A stretch of 42,670 nucleotides of DNA. Source: Enhydrobacter aerosaccus (GTDB lineage Bacteria; Pseudomonadota; Alphaproteobacteria; Reyranellales; Reyranellaceae). Numbering within the stretch: the first letter of the stretch is position 1; each line of letters begins with the position of its first letter. This document shows positions 32,984 through 42,670 of this stretch, piece by piece. The position numbers and the translations under genes are program-made. The notes below the pieces were generated by a model. That model was given only the letters and a program-made list of their open reading frames with translations. It had not been told where the DNA came from and did not search any database. The stretch lies in the NCBI GenBank assembly GCA_903839865.1, contig CAIMEE010000594.1, forward strand, positions 1 to 42,670, in the 5' to 3' direction.

Positions 32984-34113
32984 TCACCGCGCATCAGGCG
33001 CCCGTCGCGGACACGGCAGACGCCGACCGCGGGCGTGATCATGGCGTCGGCGAAGCTCACGATCTTCGGCAGATACGCCGGGCGATCGTTCACGATGCCG
33101 GTGTTGGCCACGACCCGCACGGGCTTTCCGGCCTCGTTCTGGGAGTAGGCGATGGCCATGCCGCTGAAGAGCGTCTGTTGGTTCGTCCACGCAAGGCGCA
33201 TGACCGTGACGGCGCGGCCGTTGGCGTCCGTCGCCTGCCAGCGCTCGACGGACGGCAGGATGTCCTTCTTTTCGCTCGGTGCCGACTCCGCGCCTGCGAG
33301 GGCGATGCCAATCCTCGAAAGATCTGCTCCGGTCGGGAACCAGACCTCGACCCGCGACGTGCGATCACCTTGCGGATCGTAGACCTGCACGAGGAGCGTG
33401 CTGGTCGATTCAGACACGATCCTGATCTCGGCGGCCGTGTCGGCGGCGGCCGGACCGCCGCGCGTGATGAAACCGTTGACGCCCGCGGTCGTCATCGCGG
33501 GTACGCAATCGCCGATCGCGACCTTCGTGCCGACAGCTTTGTTGTCGACGATCGGCGCCGCGACGTCGTAACCGCCGCGCAGACCCGAATCAGGCGTCGC
33601 GCTGAAGCCGGGCGGCCACACCGGGCAACCGGCCTTGCCCGGTGCCGCGCTGTCCTTGTCGACTGAGCGTACGACGAGGGTGCCATAGTCGATGTCGGTC
33701 GCGGTACCATTGGCGGTCCCGCCTTTGCGATAGGAGCAGCCGCGCTCCGAGAGGGCTCGCCAGGGAGAGAGCGAATAGGTGACGGTCCTTTCCCAGGTAA
33801 CGTCGGATGCTCCAGCGTGCCTGTGTGTCAGGCGGTTGGGTCCGACCGTAACCGTGCCGCCGTCCTTGCAGCGTTTGAGCAGGGCCCGTGGCGTCGAATT
33901 TCCCTCGATCAGCCAGTCTTCCGTGCAACCGGCGACACTTACCTGTACGACCGACAGCGGTTTACCAGCGTCCAGGCTCTTGCCGATGGTGCAGCCGGCG
34001 CGAGATTGGCAAATCGCGGCGGTCTGCGCGGCAGTGGGCGCCGCATCCGAAGCGGTCGGGAGGACGATGAGCCCCGCAAGGGCGACCGTCAGGCCAAGGC
34101 GCGAGAGGCTCAA
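32980..34113 (-). CDS. Exported cysteine-containing protein of unknown function
   Basis: A 377-residue protein when begun at TTG 34113, which overlaps the TauD stop as TTGA. It starts directly with a signal peptide, MSLSRLGLTVALAGLIVLPTASDA. Frames reaching 34239 add residues antisense to the dioxygenase core and lack sense. The mature part has eight cysteines (in AICQ, AGCT, GCTED, KRCK, RGCSY, AGCPV, GDCVP and GVCRV), consistent with several disulfides in the periplasm, and beta-rich segments such as IRIVSESTSTLLVQVYDPQG. I recognise no family. Coupling to the TauD gene may be only positional. Confidence 0.75.
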   Translation of the reverse strand: MSLSRLGLTVALAGLIVLPTASDAAPTAAQTAAICQSRAGCTIGKSLDAGKPLSVVQVSVAGCTEDWLIEGNSTPRALLKRCKDGGTVTVGPNRLTHRHAGASDVTWERTVTYSLSPWRALSERGCSYRKGGTANGTATDIDYGTLVVRSVDKDSAAPGKAGCPVWPPGFSATPDSGLRGGYDVAAPIVDNKAVGTKVAIGDCVPAMTTAGVNGFITRGGPAAADTAAEIRIVSESTSTLLVQVYDPQGDRTSRVEVWFPTGADLSRIGIALAGAESAPSEKKDILPSVERWQATDANGRAVTVMRLAWTNQQTLFSGMAIAYSQNEAGKPVRVVANTGIVNDRPAYLPKIVSFADAMITPAVGVCRVRDGRLMRGD

Positions 34114-34988
34114 CCGGCCAGCACCGGCTCGCCCACGATCTGCGTGCGATGCATCACGCGGCGCAGGCTTTCGTCGAACGCGTCGCGGCGATGCATGACG
34201 CAGCGGTTGTCCCACATCAGGAGATCGCCAATGCGCCACTTCTGGTACCAGGCGAAGCGCTCCTGCGTGGCGTGCGCCCAGATCGCGTTCAGCAGTTCTT
34301 CGCTCTCCTCGACGGAAAGCCCGTGGACATAGGCGCCGGGACGGCGGCCGAGGAAGAGCGCCTTCTTCTTGGTGACGGGATGCAGGCGGACGAGGGGGTG
34401 AACCGCGCCGGGGGTCTTGGTGACGTCGTGCGTCGTCTGGAAGCCGCGGCGGAGTTCGCCCGCGGAATTGCGACTGGAGTCATGGATGCAGGCCTTGCCT
34501 TCGACGGCGCGCTTCAACTTGTCGGGCAGCGTCTCGTAGGCGGCGTACATATTGAGGAAGCCGGTGTTGCCGCCATCCGGCGGCACTTCCAGCGCATAAA
34601 GGAGCGAGGCGCGCGGCGGCAGCGGGTTGTAGGACATGTCGGTGTGCCAGACGAGTTCGTAGGAGCCGAGGCCGCCCACGGGCTTTCCGTCCTTCTTCAG
34701 ATTGGAAATGACGGCGATCCAGTCGATGACCTCTGCCGTGACCGCAGTATCCTTGTTGTCGCGATCGGCCGCCAAAACCGGCGCGCGATCAAGCTCGCCG
34801 AACCGGGCGCTGAACTTCATCAAGGTGGGGTCGTCCAGCTTCTGGCCGGAGAAGCGCAGGACCAGGTGCTCGCCCCAGGCATCCATAATCTTCCGGAAGG
34901 TTTCATCGCTCACCGGCTGCGAAAGATCGACGCCGTAGACGTCGGCGCCCAGCGCTCCACCGGTCGGTTGAACCCACATCGCACTCAT
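34110..34988 (-). CDS. TauD/TfdA-family Fe(II)/2-oxoglutarate dioxygenase
   Basis: A 292-residue non-heme iron dioxygenase that couples 2-oxoglutarate decarboxylation to hydroxylation of a substrate. The facial triad is complete: His114 and Asp116 in VWHTDMSYNPLPPRAS and His265 in WDNRCVMHRRDAF. The 2-oxoglutarate-binding Arg lies in the following SLRRVMHRTQI. GGAG (in AGGGAG) is 7-8 bases before the ATG at 34988. The taurine and 2,4-D enzymes belong here, but this group also includes enzymes acting on many carboxylates and sulfonates. No sulfonate transporter is nearby, so the substrate is open. It is divergent from the next gene by 34 bases. Confidence 0.9.
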   Translation of the reverse strand: MSAMWVQPTGGALGADVYGVDLSQPVSDETFRKIMDAWGEHLVLRFSGQKLDDPTLMKFSARFGELDRAPVLAADRDNKDTAVTAEVIDWIAVISNLKKDGKPVGGLGSYELVWHTDMSYNPLPPRASLLYALEVPPDGGNTGFLNMYAAYETLPDKLKRAVEGKACIHDSSRNSAGELRRGFQTTHDVTKTPGAVHPLVRLHPVTKKKALFLGRRPGAYVHGLSVEESEELLNAIWAHATQERFAWYQKWRIGDLLMWDNRCVMHRRDAFDESLRRVMHRTQIVGEPVLAG

Positions 34989-35022
34989 GGCGCCGCTCCC
35001 TGGTTTGACGCACTATATCAGG

Positions 35023-35643
35023 ATGATAGCGCATGGTGTCGGCAAGATCGCGGTGCTGCTGTGCATGACGCTCGCGGCTTGGCCGGCAGCGGCCCAGACG
35101 CGGTTCATTCCGCTGCAGCTCATCATCGGCGACCGGTGGAACGGCGAGGAGACCATCACCTATCCCTCCGGTCGCTTTGTCGAAGGCGCCCGCGATACCG
35201 CGCCAAGCATCTGGGTCGGGCCCAAGCAATGGTTTCATCCGAAGACCGGACGGACGCTCATCGTCTACGCGCGCGGACGCGATGGCCGCAATGCCGCGGA
35301 GCAGGTCTTCGCGGTCCGGGACGACCAGATGGCGATCGGCCGCGTGGCCGATTCGCGCTTCGGCATCACCGCCTGCGACCAGGAAGCCAAGTATCCGCTC
35401 GGCCGCTGGAAAAAGGGTGAGACGCGCAGCTTCGACAGTACCTGCTGGTATGGCGACAAGGTCCAACCCAAGGTGACGACCATCACCATCCAGGAGATCG
35501 ACTACACCTGCTACGGGCAGGAGCATTGCCTACGGATTGAATGGATCCTGCGTGACAGGGGCAACGAGCGGACCAACCTCGACCACCGTATCTACGACTT
35601 CGCGCCCAACCTCGGGATGGTGCACGAGGTGAAAGCGCCTTAG
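35023..35643 (+). CDS. Exported protein of unknown function
   Basis: A 206-residue protein with a signal peptide (MIAHGVGKIAVLLCMTLAAWPAAA, cleavage before QTRFIPLQL). The mature protein has four cysteines (TACDQ, STCWY, YTCYG, EHCLR) and a segment, FIPLQLIIGDRWNGEETITYPSGRF, suggestive of a beta-sandwich. I do not recognise a family. The start is uncertain: ATG 35023 is preferred because it gives the cleaner signal sequence, while ATG 34987 adds 12 residues overlapping the dioxygenase start. Neither has a good ribosome site. Its stop overlaps the SDR stop (TTAG) on the other strand. Confidence 0.72.
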   Translation: MIAHGVGKIAVLLCMTLAAWPAAAQTRFIPLQLIIGDRWNGEETITYPSGRFVEGARDTAPSIWVGPKQWFHPKTGRTLIVYARGRDGRNAAEQVFAVRDDQMAIGRVADSRFGITACDQEAKYPLGRWKKGETRSFDSTCWYGDKVQPKVTTITIQEIDYTCYGQEHCLRIEWILRDRGNERTNLDHRIYDFAPNLGMVHEVKAP

Positions 35644-36392
35644 CCGTGCATGGTCAGGCCGCCGGAGACGCTGATAGTCTGGCCCGTTATGAAGGCGGCA
35701 TCGTCGCTCGCGAGGAAACAGACGGCGCCGGGGATGTCTTCAGGCTGGCCGACACGCTTCATGGGGATCGCGCCCACCAGGGCCGCGCGCACTTTCTGCC
35801 CGCGCTCGTCGTCGCCGGCGACGGCCGCGAGGAGGGGCGTATCGGTCGGGCCCGGGCAGACGGCGTTCAGAGTGATGCCCTTGCGGGCGACTTCACGGGC
35901 TACCGTCTTGGTGAACGCTATGATGCCGCCCTTGCAGGCGGAGTAGACGGCCTCCTGCGAGGAGCCGACGCGGCCGGCGTCGGAGGCGATGTTCACGATA
36001 CGCCCACTGCCGCGGCTCACCATGGTCTTCAGCACGAAGTGGCTCATGTTGAGCGGACCGCGCAGGTTGATGCCGATCAGCGTGTCCCAGAGATCGGGCG
36101 TGGTGTCGACGAAGTTGGCGAATTTGTCCCAGCCCGCGTTGTTCACCAGGATGTCGGTTGGACCAACCTCCTTTTCGAACTGCGCGACTGCCTTGCCGAC
36201 GGCGTCGTAGTCGGCGATGTCGACGCCCGACGCCACGCCTCCGATATCGCTCGCCACCTTCTTCGCCGCGTCGAGGTTCTTGTCGAACACGCCGACATGT
36301 GCGCCGTAGCCCGCGAAACGCCGGCAGATTGCGCTGCCGATCGCACCGCCGCCGCCGGTGACGACGACGTTCTTGCCTTTCAGTCCGCGCAT
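35640..36392 (-). CDS. Short-chain dehydrogenase/reductase, BadH-like
   Basis: A 250-residue NAD(P)-dependent SDR: cofactor loop VVTGGGGAIGSAICRRFAGYG, then VFDKNLDAAKKVASDIGG, DILVNNAGWDKF, the catalytic Ser and Tyr-x-x-x-Lys in IVNIASDAGRVGSSQEAVYSACKGG (positions ~135-159), and the C-terminal TGQTISVSGGLTMHG. The whole pattern, especially VFDKNLDAA and the ending SVSGGLTM, closely resembles 2-hydroxycyclohexanecarboxyl-CoA dehydrogenase (BadH) of alicyclic acid degradation as I remember it. It lies 10 bases after the enoyl-CoA hydratase-family gene in the same direction, fitting an acyl-CoA pathway. The exact substrate is inferred. Confidence 0.88.
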   Translation of the reverse strand: MRGLKGKNVVVTGGGGAIGSAICRRFAGYGAHVGVFDKNLDAAKKVASDIGGVASGVDIADYDAVGKAVAQFEKEVGPTDILVNNAGWDKFANFVDTTPDLWDTLIGINLRGPLNMSHFVLKTMVSRGSGRIVNIASDAGRVGSSQEAVYSACKGGIIAFTKTVAREVARKGITLNAVCPGPTDTPLLAAVAGDDERGQKVRAALVGAIPMKRVGQPEDIPGAVCFLASDDAAFITGQTISVSGGLTMHG

Positions 36393-36402
36393 GGTGTGTC
36401 CC

Positions 36403-37215
36403 TCAGATCGGCGAGTACGGGTCGAACTTGGGCTTACGCTTCTCGAGGTGAGAGGCGAGCCCTTCTTTCACGTCGGGGCCGAGGAAGCCCAGCATTTCGA
36501 GTCCGAGCGAGGTATCGAACGTCGGTCCCATCATGCGCAGCCAGTTGTTGAGCGCATACTTGGTAAAGCGGATCGAGGTCTGCGCCCCTTCGGCGAGCTT
36601 GGTCGCGACTTCGAGGCCCTTGGCTTCGAGTTGATCGTCCTCGACGCACAGCGAGACAAGTCCGATGCGCTCGGCTTCCTCGCCGTCGACCGCCTCGCAG
36701 AGCAGCAGGTAGTACTTGGCCTTCGCCATGCCGCAGAGCAGGGGCCAGACGATGCAGGCGTGATCGCCGGCGGCGACACCGAGACGGGTGTGGCCGTCGA
36801 TGATCTTGGCCTTCTTCGAGGCGATCGACACGTCGGCCAGGATGCCGGCGACCAGGCCTGCGCCAACGGCGGGCCCCCGCATCGTGCTGACGATTGGCTT
36901 GGAGCAGTTGATCACGTTGTAGACGATGTCGCGCGCTTCCTTCCACGTGCGCAGCAGCGCGTTGTGGTCCTTGATGTTCTTTTCGATGATGTCGAAGTCG
37001 CCGCCGGCCGAGAACACCTTGCCGCCCGCGCCCTGGATGATGACGCAGTTCACGGTGTCGTCACCGTCGATGTCGCGCCACACGTCGACCAGTTCGCGAT
37101 GCATGATCGCGTCGGTCGCGTTGTATTTCTCCGGGCGATTCATCGTGACGCGCAGCACCTTGGGGTGCGGGCGATCGAAAACCAGGCGCTGATAGCGCTG
37201 CTGCCAGTCCGACAT
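36403..37215 (-). CDS. Enoyl-CoA hydratase/isomerase-family protein
   Basis: A 270-residue crotonase-fold protein acting on acyl-CoA thioesters. The oxyanion-hole segments are [10 protein letters not shown] (~67-76) and [15 protein letters not shown] (~109-123). At the two positions where true hydratases carry Glu (the GGGCE and QPE motifs) I read AGLV and DGHTR, so water addition is doubtful, and isomerase, hydrolase or decarboxylase-like chemistry is possible. GGAGG lies about 11 bases before the ATG, within a possible hairpin (37224-37243). It is followed by the BadH-like gene and is preceded 30 bases earlier by trpE on the same strand, so it may receive trpE read-through transcription. 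Confidence 0.88.
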   Translation of the reverse strand: MSDWQQRYQRLVFDRPHPKVLRVTMNRPEKYNATDAIMHRELVDVWRDIDGDDTVNCVIIQGAGGKVFSAGGDFDIIEKNIKDHNALLRTWKEARDIVYNVINCSKPIVSTMRGPAVGAGLVAGILADVSIASKKAKIIDGHTRLGVAAGDHACIVWPLLCGMAKAKYYLLLCEAVDGEEAERIGLVSLCVEDDQLEAKGLEVATKLAEGAQTSIRFTKYALNNWLRMMGPTFDTSLGLEMLGFLGPDVKEGLASHLEKRKPKFDPYSPI

Positions 37216-37223
37216 TGATTGTG

Positions 37224-37243
37224 TCTCCTCCGTTTGGCGGAGA
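37224..37243 (-). promoter_or_regulatory. Hairpin covering the ribosome site of the hydratase-family gene
   Basis: Read on the minus strand, TCTCC and CC pair with GG and GGAGA across one mismatch and an AAAC loop. The 3' arm contains the gene's GGAGG ribosome site. It sits in the 30-base gap after trpE. It could limit translation of the hydratase-family gene when transcribed from the trp promoter. There is no T run, so it is not a terminator. Confidence 0.35.
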
Positions 37244-37245
37244 GC

Positions 37246-38778
<1,533 letters not shown>

Positions 38779-38782
38779 CTGC

Positions 38783-40720
38783 CTACTGCGGCGCCTGTTG
38801 CGGGGCGAAGGCCTGGGCGAACACGGCCTGATTGACCGTCACGCCGTATTTCTGGCGCAGCGCGCCCAGCAGTTGCGCCACGAGGTCGTTCGCCAACATC
38901 GAGTCGAGCTGGGTGCCGAAGCGGTCGAGCGTGTCCTTTGCCTTTTCGATGTCGGCCGCTTCGATCGTCTTGGGGCGCACGATCACGTTGCCGTCGGCCA
39001 CCCGCACGAGTTCGACCTTGCCGACGGCGAGGCGGAAGGCGGCCTGGGCCGCGGGCTGCGTCAGATGGGCGGCGGCATCGGTGTCGTAGCGGGTCACGGC
39101 CTTGGAGGTCTCGAGCTGGACGCCGAGCTCCTTGGCGATCGCGGCGAGATCGCCGCCGGCGCTGGCCTTGTCGAGCGCTTCCTTCGCCTTGGCGTCGGAG
39201 AGCTTGCGCCGTTCTTCGGCCTGCCAGGCTTCGGTCACCTTGGCCTCGACTTCGGAGAGGGCGGGGATGCGCGCCGGCGTCACGCGATCGGTGCGGACGA
39301 CGAAGTCCTCACCTTTCGGTGTCTCCAGCAGGTCGCTCTCGCTGCTCTCGCGCGTAGCAAAGGCGGCCTGGACGATTTCGGCCGCTGCCGGCCCGATCAC
39401 GACCTGCTTGCCGGAGGCATCCTGGCCGCGGGCATCGACGTTGTCGTAGCTCTTGACCTTGATCTGCAGTTCTTCGGCGGCGGTCTTCATCGACTGCGTC
39501 TTGTTCAGCACGCGCGCGAAGTCGTTGACCAGCTTGATCAGAAGTTCGGGCGCGGCCTGCGCCTTGGCGTCCTGGGCAAGCTTGTCCTTGACCTCGTCGA
39601 GCGGCGTCACCTTGCCCGCCTCGATCTTGTTGATCCGCACGACATGCCAGCCGAGCGGCGACTTGATCGGGTTGGGATCGAGCCCCTGCGGAGCGGCGAA
39701 CACGCCGTCGGCCAAGGCGCCGGCGGGAAGGTCCTTCTTCAAGACAGTGCCGAGCTTGATCACGCCGTCGGCGTTGCCCGTCACTTCCTTGGTGGCATCT
39801 TCGAGCGACTTGCCGCCCTGGGCCGCAGCGATGATCTTCTTCGCCTTGTCCTCGGTGTCTGCCATCGCCTGGTCGACGTCGCGCTTCTCGGGCGCGCCGA
39901 ACTCGGCCTGGCGGGCGTCGTATTCCTGCTTCACCTGCTCCGGCGTTACCTTCACCTGGTCCATCACGTCGTCGACGGTCATCAGGACATAGGAGAAGGC
40001 ACGATATTCCGGGATCTGGAACTTGAGCTTGTTCGCCTCGAAATAGGTGTTGAGCTGTTCCGGTGTGGGCTTGGGCACGGTCGCGATGATCGTGTCGGGG
40101 ATGTAGACGGTCTCCACGACCCGCTTTTCGCTCTCCATCTTGAAGATGTCGTCGCGCACCGTCTTCGGTGAAAGGTCCTTGGTGTGGATCACGCCGAGCA
40201 GCTGACCGGACGCAATCTCGCGACGGATGTCCGCGACATAGTCGGCTTCCGGAATGCGCGCGTTCTGCAGGCGGTTCTTGTAGAGGATCGGATCGAAGCC
40301 GCCGTTGGCACCGGCAAATTCCGGCTTGCGGGCGATTGCGGCGCGAATCTCGTTCTCGCCGACGACGATCCCGTATTGCTGGACCGCGTTGTCGATGACA
40401 GCGCGCTGCACCACGTCCTCAAGCGCGCGCAGATGGATGCCGTAGCGCAATGCCTGCTCCGGCTCCGGGCGCTGGCCGGTCTGGCGCTCGATCTGCTGGA
40501 GCTGGCGGTTGAAGAGGTCGCGAACCTCGGTCACCGACACCGACGTGCCGCCGACCCAACCGTAGACGGGGACGTGCGTGCCGCCGACGTGGGCGACTTC
40601 CGCCGTTCCGGCGCCGGTGCGTAACATGTCGCCGATGCCCCAAAGGGCAAAGCTGACCACGAGCGTGCCCATGAGCAGCGCCATGATGACGTAACCGGCG
40701 TATTTCCTGAATTTGCTCAC
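38783..40720 (-). CDS. ppiD: Peptidyl-prolyl isomerase PpiD (SurA-N domain chaperone)
   Basis: A 645-residue periplasmic foldase anchored in the inner membrane that helps newly secreted proteins fold near the Sec translocon. A short cytoplasmic start (MSKFRKYAG), one membrane span (~9-30, VIMALLMGTLVVSFALWGIG), a SurA-like N-terminal domain (~40-260), a parvulin-type domain around 270-390 with LGTVLKKDLPAGALADGVFA and SPLGWHVVRINKIEAG, and a long helical C-terminal part are seen. The start is GTG 40720. It leads the ppiD-trpE transcript and is divergent from tpiA across 129 bases. Standard alphaproteobacterial neighbours support the call. Confidence 0.93.
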   Translation of the reverse strand: MSKFRKYAGYVIMALLMGTLVVSFALWGIGDMLRTGAGTAEVAHVGGTHVPVYGWVGGTSVSVTEVRDLFNRQLQQIERQTGQRPEPEQALRYGIHLRALEDVVQRAVIDNAVQQYGIVVGENEIRAAIARKPEFAGANGGFDPILYKNRLQNARIPEADYVADIRREIASGQLLGVIHTKDLSPKTVRDDIFKMESEKRVVETVYIPDTIIATVPKPTPEQLNTYFEANKLKFQIPEYRAFSYVLMTVDDVMDQVKVTPEQVKQEYDARQAEFGAPEKRDVDQAMADTEDKAKKIIAAAQGGKSLEDATKEVTGNADGVIKLGTVLKKDLPAGALADGVFAAPQGLDPNPIKSPLGWHVVRINKIEAGKVTPLDEVKDKLAQDAKAQAAPELLIKLVNDFARVLNKTQSMKTAAEELQIKVKSYDNVDARGQDASGKQVVIGPAAAEIVQAAFATRESSESDLLETPKGEDFVVRTDRVTPARIPALSEVEAKVTEAWQAEERRKLSDAKAKEALDKASAGGDLAAIAKELGVQLETSKAVTRYDTDAAAHLTQPAAQAAFRLAVGKVELVRVADGNVIVRPKTIEAADIEKAKDTLDRFGTQLDSMLANDLVAQLLGALRQKYGVTVNQAVFAQAFAPQQAPQ

Positions 40721-40781
40721 GGGCAGAACTTCACGCGAAAATGGGGCTTTAAGAGGGGCGCATGCCTACCATTGGTGCCCT

Positions 40782-40810
40782 TTGACCGCAAACGCCGTCG
40801 CCGCTAGACA
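40782..40810 (+). promoter_or_regulatory. Putative promoter of tpiA-secG
   Basis: TTGACC (40782-40787) matches five of six consensus -35 bases, and TAGACA (40805-40810) is a fair -10 element exactly 17 bases on. Transcription would start near 40817, leaving about 33 bases of leader before the tpiA ATG at 40850. It lies in the 129-base gap shared with divergent ppiD, whose own promoter I can only guess at. Confidence 0.55.
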
Positions 40811-40849
40811 CGCGACCCAGTAAGAACGGCCAGATAAAAGGGAAGAACC

Positions 40850-41605
40850 ATGGCGCGCACTCGCATTCCACTGATTGCCGGCAACTGGAAAATGAACGGC
40901 CTCAAGGCGGATGCCCTGGCCCTTGCCCAGGCCGTCGCGGCCGGCGTGAGGCAGGGCGGCTGGAAGGATCGCGAGGTCCTCGTGTGCCCGCCGGCGACGC
41001 TGGTCATGGCGGTTGCCGAGGCGGTGAGGGGCAGCGGGCTCCTCGTCGGCGGCGAGGATTGCCATGCAAAGGCCAATGGCGCCCATACCGGCGACATTTC
41101 GGCCGAAATGCTGAAGGACGCGGGTGCCAGCCACGTGATCGTCGGCCATTCGGAGCGCCGGTCGGACCATGGAGAGACCGATGCCATCGTGCGCGCCAAG
41201 GCCGAGGGCGCGTGGCGGGCCGGGCTGCTGCCGATCGTCTGCATCGGCGAGACGCTGGCGGAGCGGGAGGCCGGCAAGACGCTCGCCGTCCTCGAAGCCC
41301 AGCTGAAAGGCAGCGTGCCCGCGGGTTCGACCGCCGCCACGCTGGTCGTGGCCTACGAGCCGGTCTGGGCAATCGGCACCGGAAAGACGCCGACCACGCC
41401 CGAAGTCGCCGCAGCACACGCGCATATTCGCAAGGTCTTGGGTGAACTAATGGCCGACGCGGCAGGAGTCCGGCTGCTCTACGGCGGTTCGGTCAAGGGC
41501 AGCAATGCCGCCGAGCTTTTGGCCGTGGCCGACGTCGACGGCGCACTGGTCGGCGGTGCGGCCCTGAAGGCTGACGAATTTTTGGCTATCGCCAAGGCCG
41601 CTTAA
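40850..41605 (+). CDS. tpiA: Triosephosphate isomerase
   Basis: Interconverts dihydroxyacetone phosphate and glyceraldehyde 3-phosphate in glycolysis and gluconeogenesis. It is 251 residues, the usual length. The catalytic residues are all visible: Lys in AGNWKMNG (~10-17), His in [11 protein letters not shown] (~95-105), Glu in [14 protein letters not shown] (~160-173), and the phosphate-binding [16 protein letters not shown] strong ribosome site (AAGGGAAG) precedes the ATG. secG follows after 24 bases. The tpiA stop lies in a small GCCGC/GCGGC hairpin (41597-41611) that could adjust the ratio of the two messages. Confidence 0.97.
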   Translation: MARTRIPLIAGNWKMNGLKADALALAQAVAAGVRQGGWKDREVLVCPPATLVMAVAEAVRGSGLLVGGEDCHAKANGAHTGDISAEMLKDAGASHVIVGHSERRSDHGETDAIVRAKAEGAWRAGLLPIVCIGETLAEREAGKTLAVLEAQLKGSVPAGSTAATLVVAYEPVWAIGTGKTPTTPEVAAAHAHIRKVLGELMADAAGVRLLYGGSVKGSNAAELLAVADVDGALVGGAALKADEFLAIAKAA

Positions 41606-41629
41606 AGCGGCTAGAAGCCCCGGCTGAAA

Positions 41630-41983
41630 ATGGACAGCGTTAAAGCATTTCTTCACGATTGGCGGATCGTCCTGCTGATCATCCATGTCGGCGTGACCGC
41701 CGCCATGATCGTCGTCATCCTGCTTCAGCGCAGCGAGGGCGGCGGCCTTGGCATGGGCCGCACTGATGCGCTGTTCTCCGTGCGCGGCCAGGCCAACGTG
41801 CTTTCCCGCATGACCGCGATTTTTGCCGGCATCTTCTTCTTTCTCAGCCTTCTGATGGCCTGGAGCGTGGGCGGTCCCGCGCGCACCGGCGGCTCCATCA
41901 TGGATAGCGTTCCCGCCGGCACGACGTCCGCGCCGCCGGCGATACCTGCGCCGCCCGCCACGCCTTCCGCCCCGAACCGCTAG
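41630..41983 (+). CDS. secG: Preprotein translocase subunit SecG
   Basis: Accessory membrane subunit of the SecYEG channel, 117 residues. It has the two expected spans (~12-31, IVLLIIHVGVTAAMIVVILL, and ~63-83, MTAIFAGIFFFLSLLMAWSV), separated by the conserved LLQRSEGGGLGMG...LFSVRGQANVLSRMT loop (key QRSEGGGLG). The C-terminal tail is rich in Pro, Ala and Ser, as in many alphaproteobacteria. The order tpiA-secG-pyrG supports the call. The ATG at 41630 is used, with only a weak ribosome site. Confidence 0.95.
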   Translation: MDSVKAFLHDWRIVLLIIHVGVTAAMIVVILLQRSEGGGLGMGRTDALFSVRGQANVLSRMTAIFAGIFFFLSLLMAWSVGGPARTGGSIMDSVPAGTTSAPPAIPAPPATPSAPNR

Positions 41984-42009
41984 CGACCATGTCCGGAAGC
42001 GACCATTCC

Positions 42010-42044
42010 CCCCACCGAAGTGTCTCCGGTGGGGTGATATCCCC
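42010..42044 (+). promoter_or_regulatory. Alternative hairpins in the secG-pyrG gap
   Basis: CCCCACCG (42010-42017) pairs perfectly with CGGTGGGG (42027-42034). The same GGGG (42031-42034) can instead pair with CCCC (42041-42044). The two structures exclude each other, which is the form expected of an attenuator or leader switch ahead of pyrG. No T run follows, so simple termination is unlikely. It might also only separate secG and pyrG messages. Confidence 0.4.
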
Positions 42045-42052
42045 ATGGCTGA

Positions 42053-42670
<618 letters not shown>

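Noticed and set aside
38798..40171. Plus-strand open frame of 457 codons opposite ppiD
   Set aside because: Antisense shadow of ppiD with no motifs.

Overview
The window is about 42.7 kb of GC-rich DNA packed with genes, and almost every intergenic gap is under 100 bases. Protein family content and gene order point to an alphaproteobacterium. The main clues are the order tpiA-secG-pyrG diverging from ppiD-trpE, the block trpG/trpD/trpC/moaC/moeA, a Pat-like acyl-CoA synthetase/acetyltransferase, and several Bug (TTT substrate-binding) proteins. A Reyranella-like or other Rhodospirillales/Hyphomicrobiales soil organism is my guess and is not proven by the sequence. I saw no tRNA, rRNA, CRISPR, integrase, transposase, phage or defence genes.

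Layout. (1) 1-4987, minus strand: trpG, a Bug periplasmic binding protein, trpD, trpC, moaC and moeA (cut by the window edge), with a small metal-binding HMA gene on the opposite strand between the Bug gene and trpD. (2) 5083-14031: a ClC channel with a C-terminal regulatory region, an exported hypothetical protein, an EamA transporter, a secreted S10 carboxypeptidase, a Pat-like synthetase/acetyltransferase and a divergent polysaccharide deacetylase. (3) 14032-14396: the longest stretch without a protein gene. It holds two hairpins, a good intrinsic terminator (candidate small RNA) and three copies of a palindromic octamer. (4) 14397-27304: gamma-glutamyltransferase, two GNATs, an F420-type flavin oxidoreductase, amidase plus HpcH/HpaI aldolase facing a Bug gene, an orphan CoxL-type molybdoenzyme large subunit with an alpha/beta hydrolase, an MFS permease and a DadA-like oxidase. 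(5) 27359-37215: two tandem acyl-CoA dehydrogenases (the first frameshifted), a small exported protein, aldo/keto reductase, ABC exporter, two exported cysteine-containing proteins, a TauD dioxygenase, a BadH-like SDR and an enoyl-CoA hydratase-family protein. (6) 37246-42670: trpE and ppiD (minus) diverging from tpiA, secG and pyrG (plus, cut by the window edge).

Reading the whole. Both ends are housekeeping DNA that is commonly contiguous in alphaproteobacteria (ppiD-trpE-trpG-trpD-trpC-moaC-moeA). Here trpE and trpG are separated by about 32 kb of mostly catabolic, transport and acyl-CoA genes, and trpG is separated from trpD by a Bug gene. Minus-strand genes are often translationally coupled (TGATG, ATGA, CTGA and TTGA overlaps), and several starts are non-ATG. 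No clearly new multi-gene system is proven. The most interesting points are the split trp operon, two probable CTG starts inside CTGA stop overlaps, the candidate sRNA/octamer region, the frameshifted acyl-CoA dehydrogenase beside an intact paralogue, and three enzyme-fold proteins with altered or notable catalytic residues.
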